Assembly (NCBI RefSeq): GCF_025602895.1
Contig: NW_026516219.1
Span: forward strand, 828,258 to 892,257
Reading direction: 5' to 3'
Origin: Polychytrium aggregatum
Lineage: Eukaryota > Chytridiomycota > Chytridiomycetes > Polychytriales
Length of the DNA: 64,000 nt
This document shows, one piece after another, positions 43,197 to 54,100 of this stretch (positions are counted from its first letter, which is position 1; each line of letters begins with the position of its first letter). The notes beneath the pieces were generated by a model, which worked only from the letters and a program-made list of their open reading frames with translations, had not been told where the DNA came from and did not search any database. The position numbers were made by a program, and so were the translations under genes.

Positions 43197-45938
43197 TTAA
43201 GAAGGCTTCCTGCGAGGAGCCCTGCGTGTGCTCTTTATTTGGGGCTCCTCGAGGTGTTTACCGTATTTACTCAGCTCCTCGGGTGCATGGGACAAGTCCT
43301 CCAGTGTTTGCCATGTGTTGCCCGAGTGTGGGTAACCAACCCACTTGACATAAAACCGAAGTGACCCATCAGCCACTTTCTTGTGCCTCACGATCCTTTC
43401 GACTTCATATTCTTGAGTATAGTATTGTCCGAGGTCGTCTTCCAGTGGTGCGTCGTCCGGGACACCTTCGTCGGCGTCGGGGAACTGTGCTGGACTGCGG
43501 GTCGTGTGGCGACGCAGCTTGGACACATGGAAGACAGGATGGAGCTTGCTTCCAGGTGGCAAGTCCAACAGGTAGTTGAGGGGACTGGGTCGGGCCGCTA
43601 TCTTGAACGGTCCTCGGTACTTGGGCAACAACTTCTTTGACTGGGCTTCGGGGACCTTGATGTTGTCGGCGTCCAGGTAGACAAGGTCTCCAACTTCAAA
43701 GGAGACATCCTGGTGTCGGCGGTCGTAGTACTTCGCCATCACTTGTTGCGCATCCGTGAGCGCGTCGGCGATCATCTTGTGTCGGACTTGATGATCTTTG
43801 ACAAAGGCACTTGGTTTGGGAGGCAATCCAGCCGTGGACTCGGTCAGTGTCAAGGAGGTGGGAACATCAGGCTGGAATCCGTAGAGCGCCTCAAAGGGGC
43901 TCAAGCCAGTTGTGCTCGACTTGGCGGTGTTGTATGCAAACTCTGCATGACTCAGCTGTATGTCCCAGTCGTCTTGGCTGGTCGAGGCGTATGTCCTCAG
44001 GTATTGCTCGAGGGTGCGGATCGTCCGCTCGGACTGTCCATCCGTTTGTTGGTGGTGCGAGGTTGACATGTTCAGCTTGGTGCCGAGATGGTCGAACAGA
44101 CTTGTCCAAAACAAGGAGGTGAATCGGGGGTCTCGATCACTGACGATGGACTTTGGGAGGCCGTGGTGCTTGAACACATGCTTGAAGAACAGCAGTGCAA
44201 GGTCAGGCGCGGAGCATGTCGTCTGGCACGGCACAAAGTGTGCCATCTTGCTGAACCTGTCGACAAAGACAGCGATTGCATCGTGGTCCAACTTGGTCGT
44301 CGGTAGATGCGTGATGAGATCCATGGACATGCTGGTCCAGGGGCGGTCGGGAACAGGCAGGGGTTGCAGCAATCCTTGCTCTCGGGTCGTGCGTGACTTG
44401 ACCATCTTGCAGGTATGGCAGGACTCGATGTACTTCTCGACGGTGCGCTTCATTCCAGGCCAGTATGCGACTTTGGCCAGTCGGTCGTATGTCTTCTCGA
44501 CTCCAAAGTGTCCAGCGAGGGGCGAGTCGTGGACCTCTTGGAGCAACTTGGTCTTCAACGACGGAATGTCCGGCACACAGACACGGCTGTCCTTCTTCAG
44601 GAGGAGCAGGCCATCACGCACTGTGTACTCGGATGATTCGTCGTCCTTGGGGAGCTTAGACACCTTTCGGAACAGTTCTCCGAACTGTTTGTCGTTGGCG
44701 ATGTTGTCTCGGACAACATCCAGCATCGTGTTGTCGACACTGACAGTCGACTCGTACAGTGACGCCAATTGGTAGTCGGGGCGTCGGGACAGTGCGTCAG
44801 GCACCACATTGAGTTTGCCTTTCTGGTATACAACCTCGTAGTTGTACTCGGCGAGGAACTCCATCCATCGCGCTTGGCGTCGGCTCAGGTTCTTCTTGGT
44901 GTCGAGGTAACGCAGTGACTGGTGGTCCGTCACAATCTTGAAGGGCTTGGCGGTACCGTGGAGGTACACTCGGAACTTCTGCAGCGCGTAGATGATCGCA
45001 AGCTGCTCCTTCTCGTGCACGGGATAGTTGATCTCGTGTTGGGACAGTTTGCGCGACTCGAAGGCAACGGGCCTTCCCTCCTGCATCAAAACAGCTCCCA
45101 CCGCAAAGTCGGAGGCGTCGGTGTGCACGGAGACATCCGTGTTCGGGTCGAACACAGCGAGGACAGGAGCGTTCGTCAAGGCGTGCTTGAGGGTCTCGAA
45201 CGCTTGGCGTTGTGGGTGGTCCCACACGAAGGGGCACTCTTTGCGGAGTAGGTCTGTGAGTGGACCGGCAGTGCGCGCCAGATCGGGGATGAATCGGCGG
45301 TAGTAGTTGACGAGACCGAGAAACGACTGCACGTCAGAGACGCATGCGAGCGGCGGCCACTCGACCACAGACTTGACCTTGGCGGGGTCGACTTCGATTC
45401 CTCTTCCTGAGACAACGTGTCCCAGGAACGGGACTTGATTCTTGAAGAACTCACACTTGGACAGTTTGGCATACAACTTGTGCTCGCGTAGCTTGGCCAG
45501 CACGCGGGCGACATGACCTTCATGGGTCGCTTCATCACGGCCACTCGGACATTTTGGATAGGGTTCGGCCATTGCGGGGGCCTGCGGCGTCAGCACGCCA
45601 TTGCACACGACGTCCACGGCTTGCGGACACATGTCGGAAGCATCCGACACACACGACTTGACAGGGGTGAGGGCACAGGCGGTCCTGTCCCTCAAGGGTT
45701 CTTGATTTTCTTTTTTGTTTTGGTTTTCAATTTTGGTTTTCTCTTCACGTTCGTGGAGAGGCAGGCGGCTTGCGCCACCATGCACCTCTCGCACGACGCA
45801 CAACACTTGGTTTGTTTCTCCTTCGGGGGAGGGGGCGAGGTGAACTTCCTCTGGAGACGCGTGGACTGCATTGAGCAATCCACGGCGTTGGTCTCCTACT
45901 AGGGCTCCAGAGCCACCTAGTAGGGTCGGCCGTTTCCC
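43197..45938 (-). pseudogene. pol: A7 pol with in-frame loss of protease and most of RT
   Basis: The open frame has 918 codons against 1310 in A2. The sequence jumps from [10 protein letters not shown] directly to THEGHVAR, removing the protease and the reverse transcriptase through YLDD. The junction at about 45529-45536 is the 8-mer GATGAAGC, present at both sites in the parent, so the deletion joined short direct repeats. RNase H, integrase and chromodomain remain in frame. It must rely on enzymes from other A copies. Confidence 0.93.
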
Positions 45939-46738
45939 GACTTCATGGGGCACTCCTTGGCCTGGTGTCCCGGTCGGTGACAGAAGAAGCAGGAACCATG
46001 GCGGAGGTCCTCCTGCTTCTGTCTGTCCTTGGGGGAGACAGTGGCAGCTTGCTGGAACCGGGAGCGGGGAGGGCCACGAGCCTCCATGGCGTTGACGTCA
46101 ACGTCCATGGGCTCAGGCATGGGTCTTGCGGGCGGGGCCGGGCGAGGCGGACGGGCTGGGACGTGATGAGACCGATGGCCGCCTGCCAGCTGCGGGTAGA
46201 ACTGGCGGCCATGGTACTGGACGTTGTCGAGGTTCTCGGCAACGTCCATCATCACGTCCAGGGACTTGCGGGCATCAGGGTTGCTGGCGATGTACTCTCT
46301 GATCTTGGGCTTGAGGCCCTTCTGGAAGAGGTACATCGCATCAGCAGAGCCCAGCTCCTCAATCTGGGAGGAGAGGTCTTCAAACTCCTCGATGTAGCGG
46401 GTCACAGAACCACGCTGCACGAGAGAGTATAGCTTGTCACGGGCAATGAGTTCAGCATTGGGGCTGCCGAAGCGGCGACGGAGGCGGTCCTTGAAGTCGT
46501 CAAACACACCTTCGCTCTGCTCGTCGAACCCTTGGCGGCGGTACCAACGGTACGCCTGGTCCTTTAAGCAGAGCTTGGCGGCGACGATGTGGTGGGTGGG
46601 GGCGACTTGGGCAGCATCGAGGTAGTCCTCGAGTTGCTGCAGCCAGTCCTCCACCGAGGAGGAGCGGCTCTTCCCAGTAAACACTGGGGCACGGAAGGTC
46701 TTGAGGAAGGCTTCCGGAAGTGGGCGGGGGTTGCTCAT
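45917..46738 (-). CDS. gag: A7 Gag, complete
   Basis: Same 273-residue Gag as A2, with intact knuckle, heptamer (45932-45938) and hairpin (45895-45924). A7 can therefore still make Gag and a shortened Gag-Pol. Confidence 0.93.
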   Translation of the reverse strand: MSNPRPLPEAFLKTFRAPVFTGKSRSSSVEDWLQQLEDYLDAAQVAPTHHIVAAKLCLKDQAYRWYRRQGFDEQSEGVFDDFKDRLRRRFGSPNAELIARDKLYSLVQRGSVTRYIEEFEDLSSQIEELGSADAMYLFQKGLKPKIREYIASNPDARKSLDVMMDVAENLDNVQYHGRQFYPQLAGGHRSHHVPARPPRPAPPARPMPEPMDVDVNAMEARGPPRSRFQQAATVSPKDRQKQEDLRHGSCFFCHRPGHQAKECPMKSGNGRPY

Positions 46739-46860
46739 GGCAGGGGCAGGCTCCAGGGACAGAGAGGAGAGTCGGTCGGCAAGAGAGGCGGGATCCAGCT
46801 TGAGGATCTAGAAAGAGGACAAACAGGACGAAAACAAGACGAGGATTTCCGATGCTACCA

Positions 46861-47169
46861 TGTAACGTCCACTACTGGGACGTTGGGGCAAGACGGGGAG
46901 GGAGGGGGTACAAGACAAGACAGGACGGGGCAGAACAGGGCGGTGCTAGGCTACTCTAGCGGACGGGTGAGCTCGGGGAGCACTTACGTTTATTCACGAT
47001 AAAACCGAACTCCAGACAAACGGGGGGAACGGGGGCAACCCGCAGGTATACCCTGCGGTGGCCTGCCTGCGGTGCGTGAAAACGCAAAGCGCAGCACAGG
47101 TCACGACCCACTGCGCCGCGCAGTACGCGCAGTACGCGCAGCACAGCGTCGGAGATACCATCTCCTACA
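46861..47169 (-). repeat. LTR of family A (copy 11, 5' LTR of A7)
   Basis: 309 bp, followed by GGTGG and the resumption of L-I ORF2. Confidence 0.93.
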
Positions 47170-48737
47170 GGTGGTACGGCGCAATGATCTTGTTGCGCAG
47201 GATCATCGACAGCATCTTGTCGCCGTCAGAGACTTGGTCGTCCCAGCGGGCCCAGTTCTGCAGGGCCAGCATCTTGACACGGACCGACATCTTGGGGAGG
47301 CCGCAGTTGAGGTGCATGGCACCGACGGGAGTGCCGGGACCGACGCGGAACATGGTGCGGAGGGCCGTCATCTGGGCGTCGTCGAGGCGGTCGCGCAGAG
47401 CCGGGTCCGGGATGTCCATGGCCATCCCGTATTCGAGGGTCGGCCGCACAAATGTCTTGTAGACCTGGGTGATGGTCTTGGCCGAGACCTTGCCGCGGGT
47501 GATGCCGAGTCCAACCACGGTGTCGGTGACCATGTGGACCTTGCGGAGGAGCTTGTCGAACTGGAGGTCCGGGCGGAATCCGTCAATGTCGACCATGACA
47601 CCGAGGTAGCGGAACTGGAGGACCTTGGGCAGCTCGGTGCCGTACAGCTTGGCGGGATGGAGCTGGTCGACGTTGCAGGCCGAGTACAGCACCTCGCACT
47701 TGGGAGGCGAGAAGCGGTAGCGATTATCGACACTGTGACGCTCACAGATGTCCAGCATGGCCTGGGTGCGGCCAGCCGGACAGATGAGGACACCGTCGTC
47801 GGCGAACCAGAGCGAGTTGACCCGGAGACGGTGGTGGCGACTCGAGGCAAGCACAAGTCCGTCCTCGGCTCGGAGCAGTCCAGGCAGGTCGTCAATGTGG
47901 GCACTGAACAGAAGGGGACTCAGGACCGAGCCTTGGATGAGACCCTTCTGCAGCCACACAGGCTGCGACGTGCGGCCCTTGCTGGCGACGCGGACAAGAG
48001 TGCGGTCGAACATGGCCCTGAGGACCCCGACGGCGACCGGACCAGCACCTCGGGCGGCGATCTTGTCCCAGAGGCGCTCCCGCCAGACAGTGTCGTAGGC
48101 GGCCTTGATGTCGAGGAAGACCAGGCTGTACTCGTCGTCGCGGATCTTGTTCATGCGGACAAGAGCGTCGAGCGAGTACACCTGGTCGAGGGTGCCTCGG
48201 TCCGGGCGGAAGCCTCCCTGGGCAATGTCCATGATGCCGATCTCGCGGGTGAGGAACGGCAGCAGGACTCGCTCGGCGATCTTGCGGAGGACCTGGGTCA
48301 ACCCGATGGGCCGGTACATGGCCGGATCGAGGATCGAACCCTTGTTCTTGTAGACCGGGTGGATCAGGACAGTGTTCCACTCGGTCGGGACGACGGAGGC
48401 CTTGAGGGCGGCCAGCAGGATGGCCCGGAGCCAGGGAGCGACCACGGGTGCGACAGGGTGCAGCATCTCGGCCTTGATCTTGTCCGGGCCGGAGGACTTG
48501 CGCTTGGGGGACTTGACGATGGCATCGGCCACCTCGTTCGACGACAAGCGGGGAATGGATCGATCCTCGGGGAGCAGGCGCGGAACAGTGTCCAGGGGTC
48601 TTGGGCCGACGGTCCGGTCAAAGGCGGCACCGGGGGTGTCCTGGGAGTGCGACGAGACCTTGCCGTAGTGGACCACAAGTCGCTCGAGGGCCTCGTCCGA
48701 GTTGTCGAAGTGGAAGGCGTCGTCGAGCTCCTTGCGC
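47170..48737 (-). pseudogene. L-I copy a ORF2, reverse-transcriptase part
   Basis: Holds the RT from just before KSSGPDKIKAEML through LDIKAAYDTVW, GLIQGSVLSPLLF and WFADDGVLIC, ending where A7 inserted. The endonuclease half is missing because the L-II tail joins at CGCTT (48738). Confidence 0.9.
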
Positions 48738-50374
48738 TTTTTTTTTTTGTTTTGATAGTTGTATATTCAGGAATATTCAACATGCCATCAGTATCGCAGG
48801 ATACCCGGCAGTGGGTGACCAAGCTCGCTCATACACCCCTGTTGCGGCCTTCGCCGACTCTCCAGCCCACACGGCGAGCCATGCGGGTGAACACTTCTTC
48901 TAATAACTCCCAGAGGGAGTCGCATGTCTCCAAGTCCCGCTCAGGGATGTCGGGGGCTGGTTTCTCCAAGTCCCTCTCTAGTATCATCTCGAACCCACTC
49001 CAGGGTTTGCTGTGCGGTGTTGGGTCTTGACTTGCCCTCAAGGGAGTGTGGGTTTGTCTGTGGGAAGGGTACTCGGGATTTATCTCGTATCCTGGGGTCT
49101 GACCTAGTCCCAAGTCATCGTCGGACTCTGGGATCGGGTCAGTACTTCGTCCTTGGGAGGGCGTGGGAACCACTCTCGGTTCAGGGCCGGGGGCTGGATG
49201 TCTATTCGTCTCCCTGGCCCGGTTTCGGTCTCGGTTCGGGAGGGAGTCTTGGTTGCCATCAGGGGAGTACTCTGAGCCAGACTCGGTGTCTGCCTCTGAG
49301 GTTCCTCCCCAGTTCGACCCCGAGGCAAGGTCTGAGCTCGGTTCGGGGTGGTGGGGCACTAAGTCCACACTATGGTCGGAGTGAGGTACTAAGTCCCCAC
49401 CAAGGTCAGAGTGAGGCACTAGGTCCCCACTATGATCGGAGTGGGATACTAAGTCCAAACTCTGGTCAGTGTCCCAGCAGTAGTGTCCTCCACTATCGAG
49501 AGACAGTTCGTCAAGCTCGTCCCAGATTGGTCTCGGCGTTGGGTCGGTTCTTACCAAGAAGTCAAAGTCAATGTCGTAGTCTGACACTGAGCTGACTTCC
49601 GAGCCAAGGTCCGAGTCCACTTCAGGACCAGTCAGTCGGAGCCTCCCCATCCGAGCAATCACTCCCGGTAGGGAGCTCCAGAGCCGATCTCGATCATCAA
49701 AGTCGTCGTCTACATCAGCATCACTGATGCCAGTGTCATCATCTGTATCCGAGACTATTGATGCGATCAAAAGCCCCGGTCTCTCCCCTCGCTTCCCCAC
49801 CGAGTGATTATTATTGTTATTGCCATGTCTCTCTCTCCCTGGTGTTTGGGTTCCCACACCAGTGTGCTGCTGTTGCTCTTCTCTATCCTTCTTGGCTTCA
49901 AACTCCAGCAAGTCAAGCAGCATGTCTATAGGCCCCACTCCTTCGACTGTGGGTTTGACCCAGCTTGGGTGGGTCCGTGCGAGTTCGTTGACCTTTCTTG
50001 CCAGGATGCCTTTGGGGTCGACGCATCTTTGAGCGTGGGAACGGTTAAGGTCTACTTTGATTCCGTTCTTGGAGCACCATCGGCAGGGTCTGCTTCCTCC
50101 CTTGGTGTGTCCTGGGAATATCCCAAGTCGCCATCGAATCATTAGCTCGAGGATAGGCTGACTACCTGTGTATCCCTCGGCTCTCCACAGTGCCGACATC
50201 GAGGTTGTCGGTGTGCATGCGGCTGTGAGTTGTTGGTCTCGTTTGAACGCTGTCCTCATGTGTTCTGTGAGGATGGCTTCTCGCAGAGGGATCGCCAAGT
50301 CGTCCTCTTGGGCAACCTGGGCTCGCTGTCGATGTCGTGCTCGTCCATTAGCCGGGTCTGGGAATGCTCGAAGA
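48738..50374 (-). mobile_element. LINE L-II, 3' part
   Basis: The poly-A tail (poly-T at 48738 on the plus strand) and a 3' UTR different from that of L-I are followed by the C-terminal end of a related ORF2. Its upstream side is cut by an L-I tail at 50375. It lies in L-I copy a in the same orientation. Confidence 0.82.
48829..50374 (-). pseudogene. L-II ORF2, C-terminal 500 codons
   Basis: Similar in order to the L-I C-terminus: TAACTPTTSMSALW, then RWRLGIFPGH, a C-X2-C..H..C cluster (CRWC to HAQRC), VGPIDMLLDLLEFE, and the final motif SLWELLEEVFTRM. Between the cluster and the final motif is an acidic, low-complexity insert of about 280 residues, including Asp-rich runs and tandem copies of a DLVPHSD unit (about 49350-49475). 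The RT is absent. The function of the insert is unknown. Confidence 0.8.
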
Positions 50375-51024
50375 TTTTTTTTTGTTACTATAGTCAACTT
50401 TATTCAAGAAGACAAGCCATCAGGTCCAACAGGTTGTGTTAGAGTCCAAAGGGGACTCAACGGCAAAAGAAGAAGTGAGCTCGAAGTGAGCTCAGGGAAA
50501 GCAAGGGTAAAGTCCTAAGTGGACTCGGAGAGGGAGCGAGGGAAGCAAAGATCCGTTCAAGAAAAGACTTGTCTCTAAATGAGACGTGAGGAACACTCAG
50601 AGAATAAAGTAGAAGGCACTTTATTTAGTCCTATTTTGAACGCTGAGGTTCGACTACACATCGCGGGGGTCAGGCTATTTATAGACAAGTCCGGACTTGG
50701 CAGCGAAGGGCGGCCAAGGGAGGGAAAAGTGGGCGATCGAGCAGGGCGAAGGGGGCGATGCACGAACGAGGGCCGAGAAGGATCACCGAGACGGGCAGAG
50801 AACCAAAGCGAGAGAGGCGCAAGCAAAAGCGAAGCACCTGGCAGGAGAAACGTGCAAAGGCGAATGTCATGAACACCCTCTGCCTTTACCCTCTTCCTTC
50901 CTTTACCCTTGCCCTTTCCTTTCTGTTTGCCTGTCTTAGCGCTTTCCCTTCCTTCTGTTTGTTTGTTTCCCGCGCTGTGCTGCCTTGTTGTCTTCCCGCC
51001 AGCACGCGCGCTGTCTGTGTTCCG
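50375..51024. repeat. Second copy of the remnant block: L-I tail, C LTR, E LTR
   Basis: 50375-50439 L-I 3' end (minus), 50440-50864 partial C LTR (minus), 50865-51024 partial E LTR (plus). With the L-II piece 50301-50374 it matches 24494-25217 base for base as far as I compared. It is cut by the poly-A tail of L-I copy c. No gene. Confidence 0.88.
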
Positions 51025-51152
51025 TTTTTTTTTTTTTGTTACTATAGTCAACTTTATTTAAGAAGACAAGCCATCAGGTCCAACAGGTTGGTACCCCGGC
51101 ACGTTGAGTACACAGGCAAGCCTATTTACTCCTGTTGCAGCCTAGTGCTGCC

Positions 51153-54100
51153 TCAGCTGCCCACAAGGTCTGAGACCAAGCGGGTGAACACATTTTCAAG
51201 CAGTTCCCACAAGGGAATAGCAGGATCGACGGGAGGTCGGGGTGGTGGAGTGACAAGTGCTGGCACTATACTACGCTGTGATGAGGGTGCAGGGAGAGAC
51301 TGCAAGGGTGGGACTACACTGGTTGTGGGAGTGGGTGCTGGTACTGGGTGTGCACCAAGTGCGAATGCTCGGAAGGCAGTGCGGGGAGCGGGTACATGAG
51401 CAGCAAGCGATCCAAGTGCGGGAGGGGTGCGAGTGCGAGGGGGAGTGCGATCGAAAGAGAGCAGGTCCAGCAGCTTGTCCACTGGTCCCACTCCGGCTAT
51501 ACCACTTTCCACCCAAGTCGGGTGGGCCGTCTTGAGGGCTGCGACCTTGCGGACCAGGACTTGATGCGGATCCACACATTGCTGTGCGTGGGTCCTGGTC
51601 AAGTCGATCCCGGATCCGTGTCGAGCCAGGTTCTTGCACTTGCGGTATCCGAACCTGAAGTGGCCTGGGAGAGCACCGAGTCGCCATCGGACCATGAACA
51701 TGAGCATGACCATGGATCCTTGGTACCCGCGAGCCTCCCAGAGTCCCGACATCTTGGTCGACGGGGTGCAGGCGGCGGTGAGCTGCTTGGAGCGGTCGAA
51801 GCCGTTCTTCATGTGGTCCTCGAAGATGAGGGTCTTGATCGGGACGGGCTGGGGTCGGGGCGGTCCGGGCGGCGGCGGCTGGTGTCGGGTCTTGCCTCGG
51901 TAGATCTCCGTGGCCGTGAGGGAGTGGTCGGCCTCTTGTCGGCGGACCACCATGGCCCAGTGCGGATCGGCTCGGACTCCTTGGCCGAGGAACTGGTCGG
52001 GGTGGTAGGGCGCAATGATCTTGTTGCGCAGGATCATCGACAGCATCTTGTCGCCGTCAGAGACTTGGTCGTCCCAGCGGGCCCAGTTCTGCAGGGCCAG
52101 CATCTTGACACGGACGGACATCTTGGGGAGGCCGCAGTTGAGGTGCATGGCACCGACGGGAGTGCCGGGGCCGACGCGGAACATGGTGCGGAGGGCCGTC
52201 ATCTGGGCGTCGTCGAGGCGGTCGCGCAGAGCCGGGTCCGGGATGTCCATGGCCATCCCGTATTCGAGGGTCGGCCGCACAAAGGTCTTGTAGACCTGGG
52301 TGATGGTCTTGGCCGAGACCTTGCCGAGGGTGATGCCAAGTCCAACCACGGTGTCGGTGACCATGTGGACCTTGCGGAGGAGCTTGTCGAACTGGAGGTC
52401 CGGGCGGAATCCGTCAATGTCGACCATGACACCGAGGTAGCGGAACTGGAGGACCTTGGGCAGCTCGGTGCCGTACAGCTTGGCGGGATGGAGCTGGTCG
52501 ACGTTGCAGGCCGAGTACAGCACCTCGCACTTGGGAGGCGAGAAGCGGTAGCGATTGTCGACACTGTGACGCTCACAGATGTCCAGCATGGCCTGGGTGC
52601 GGCCAGCCGGACAGATGAGGACACCATCGTCGGCAAACCAGAGCGAGTTGACCCGGAGACGGTGGTGGCGACTGGAGGCAAGCACAAGTCCGTCCTCGGC
52701 TCGGAGCAGTCCAGGCAGGTCGTCAATGTGGGCACTGAACAGAAGGGGACTCAGGACCGAGCCTTGGATGAGACCCTTCTGCAGCCACACAGGCTGTGAC
52801 GTGCGGCCCTTGCTGGCGACGCGGACAAGAGTGCGGTCGAACATGGCCCTGAGGACCCCGACGGCGACCGGACCAGCACCTCGGGCGGCGATCTTGTCCC
52901 AGAGGCGCTCCCGCCAGACAGTGTCGTAGGCGGCCTTGATGTCGAGGAAGACCAGGCTGTACTCGTCGTCGCAGATCTTGTTCATGCGGACAAGAGCGTC
53001 GAGCGAGTACACCTGGTCGAGGGTGCCTCGGTCCGGGCGGAAGCCTCCCTGGGCAATGTCCATGATGCCGATCTCGCGGGTGAGGAACGGCAGCAGGACT
53101 CGCTCGGCGATCTTGCGGAGGACCTGGGTCAACCCGATGGGCCGGTACATGGCCGGATCGAGGATCGAACCCTTGTTCTTGTAGACCGGGTGGATCAGGA
53201 CAGTGTTCCACTCGGTCGGGACGACGGAGGCCTTGAGGGCGGCCAGCAGGATGGCCCGGAGCCAGGGAGCGACCACGGGAGCGACAGGGTGCAGCATCTC
53301 GGCCTTGATCTTGTCCGGGCCGGAGGACTTGCGCTTGGGGGACTTGACGATGGCATCGGCCACCTCGTCCGACGACAAGCGGGGAATGGATCGATCCTCG
53401 GGGAGCAGGCGCGGAACAGTGTCCAGGGGTCTTGGGCCGACGGTCCGGTCAAAGGCGGCACCGGGGGTGTCCTGGGAGTGCGAGGAGACCTTGCCGTAGT
53501 GGACCACAAGTCGCTCGAGGGCCTCGTCCGAGTTGTCAAAGTGGAAGGCGTCGTCGAGCTCCTTGCGCTTCTTCATGGCGGCCAGGGACTTGGCGACCTC
53601 GGAAGCGTTGAGTGAGTGCAGCTTGTTCATGGCCAGGGTCTCGGCTGCTCGGCGGGACTGGACGATGAGGTTCTTTTCTTGTTTGCGGACAGCGCGGAGT
53701 TCGGCGCGCTTGTCCTCGGCGACGCGGAGGGAGAGCCCGGGCAACTTGAGCTGGTAGATGAGATCGCGGCGCCTCTCGCGAAGCTGCCGCATCTCGGGGA
53801 TCAGGGCCGGGTCCTTCCAGACGGTCTTGATGGAAGCCTTGCCGATGGTGGAGTCGGCAGCGGTGGTGATCAGGGCGATCATGATGGACCAGGCGCGGTC
53901 GATGCAGTCCTGGGCCGCACTCTCCGAGATCGGAATGACCGATCCCCTTGAGATTGGCCGGAGTGCAGCCTGTATGCGCTGCAGACCGCGTTCGCGCTCG
54001 TCCAGCAGCGCCAAGAGGTACTGGGCGCGGACGGCGGGATCCTCGAGCTGGGCGATCTTCCACTGCCATTGGTCGACCTTTGGGTAGTACTTTGGCTGTA

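Larger units (their letters stand above)
42879..47169 (-). mobile_element. Element A7, internally deleted chromovirus
   Basis: LTRs 42879-43187 and 46861-47169 with target duplication GGTGG (42874-42878 and 47170-47174). The interior is 1176 bp shorter than A2 through one in-frame deletion in pol. Confidence 0.94.
41899..48737 (-). mobile_element. LINE L-I copy a, split by A7 and truncated by L-II
   Basis: The poly-T run on the plus strand (41899 on) is the poly-A tail; 41911-42025 is the 3' UTR with AATAAA. ORF2 continues at 42026-42878 and 47170-48737. Its 5' part is replaced at 48738 by the tail of L-II. Confidence 0.88.

Noticed and set aside
51348-52799. Long plus-strand ORFs opposite L-I ORF2 (also 47072-49030, 55256-57538)
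   Set aside because: Antisense shadows caused by GC-rich codon bias; the minus strand carries clear endonuclease and RT motifs.
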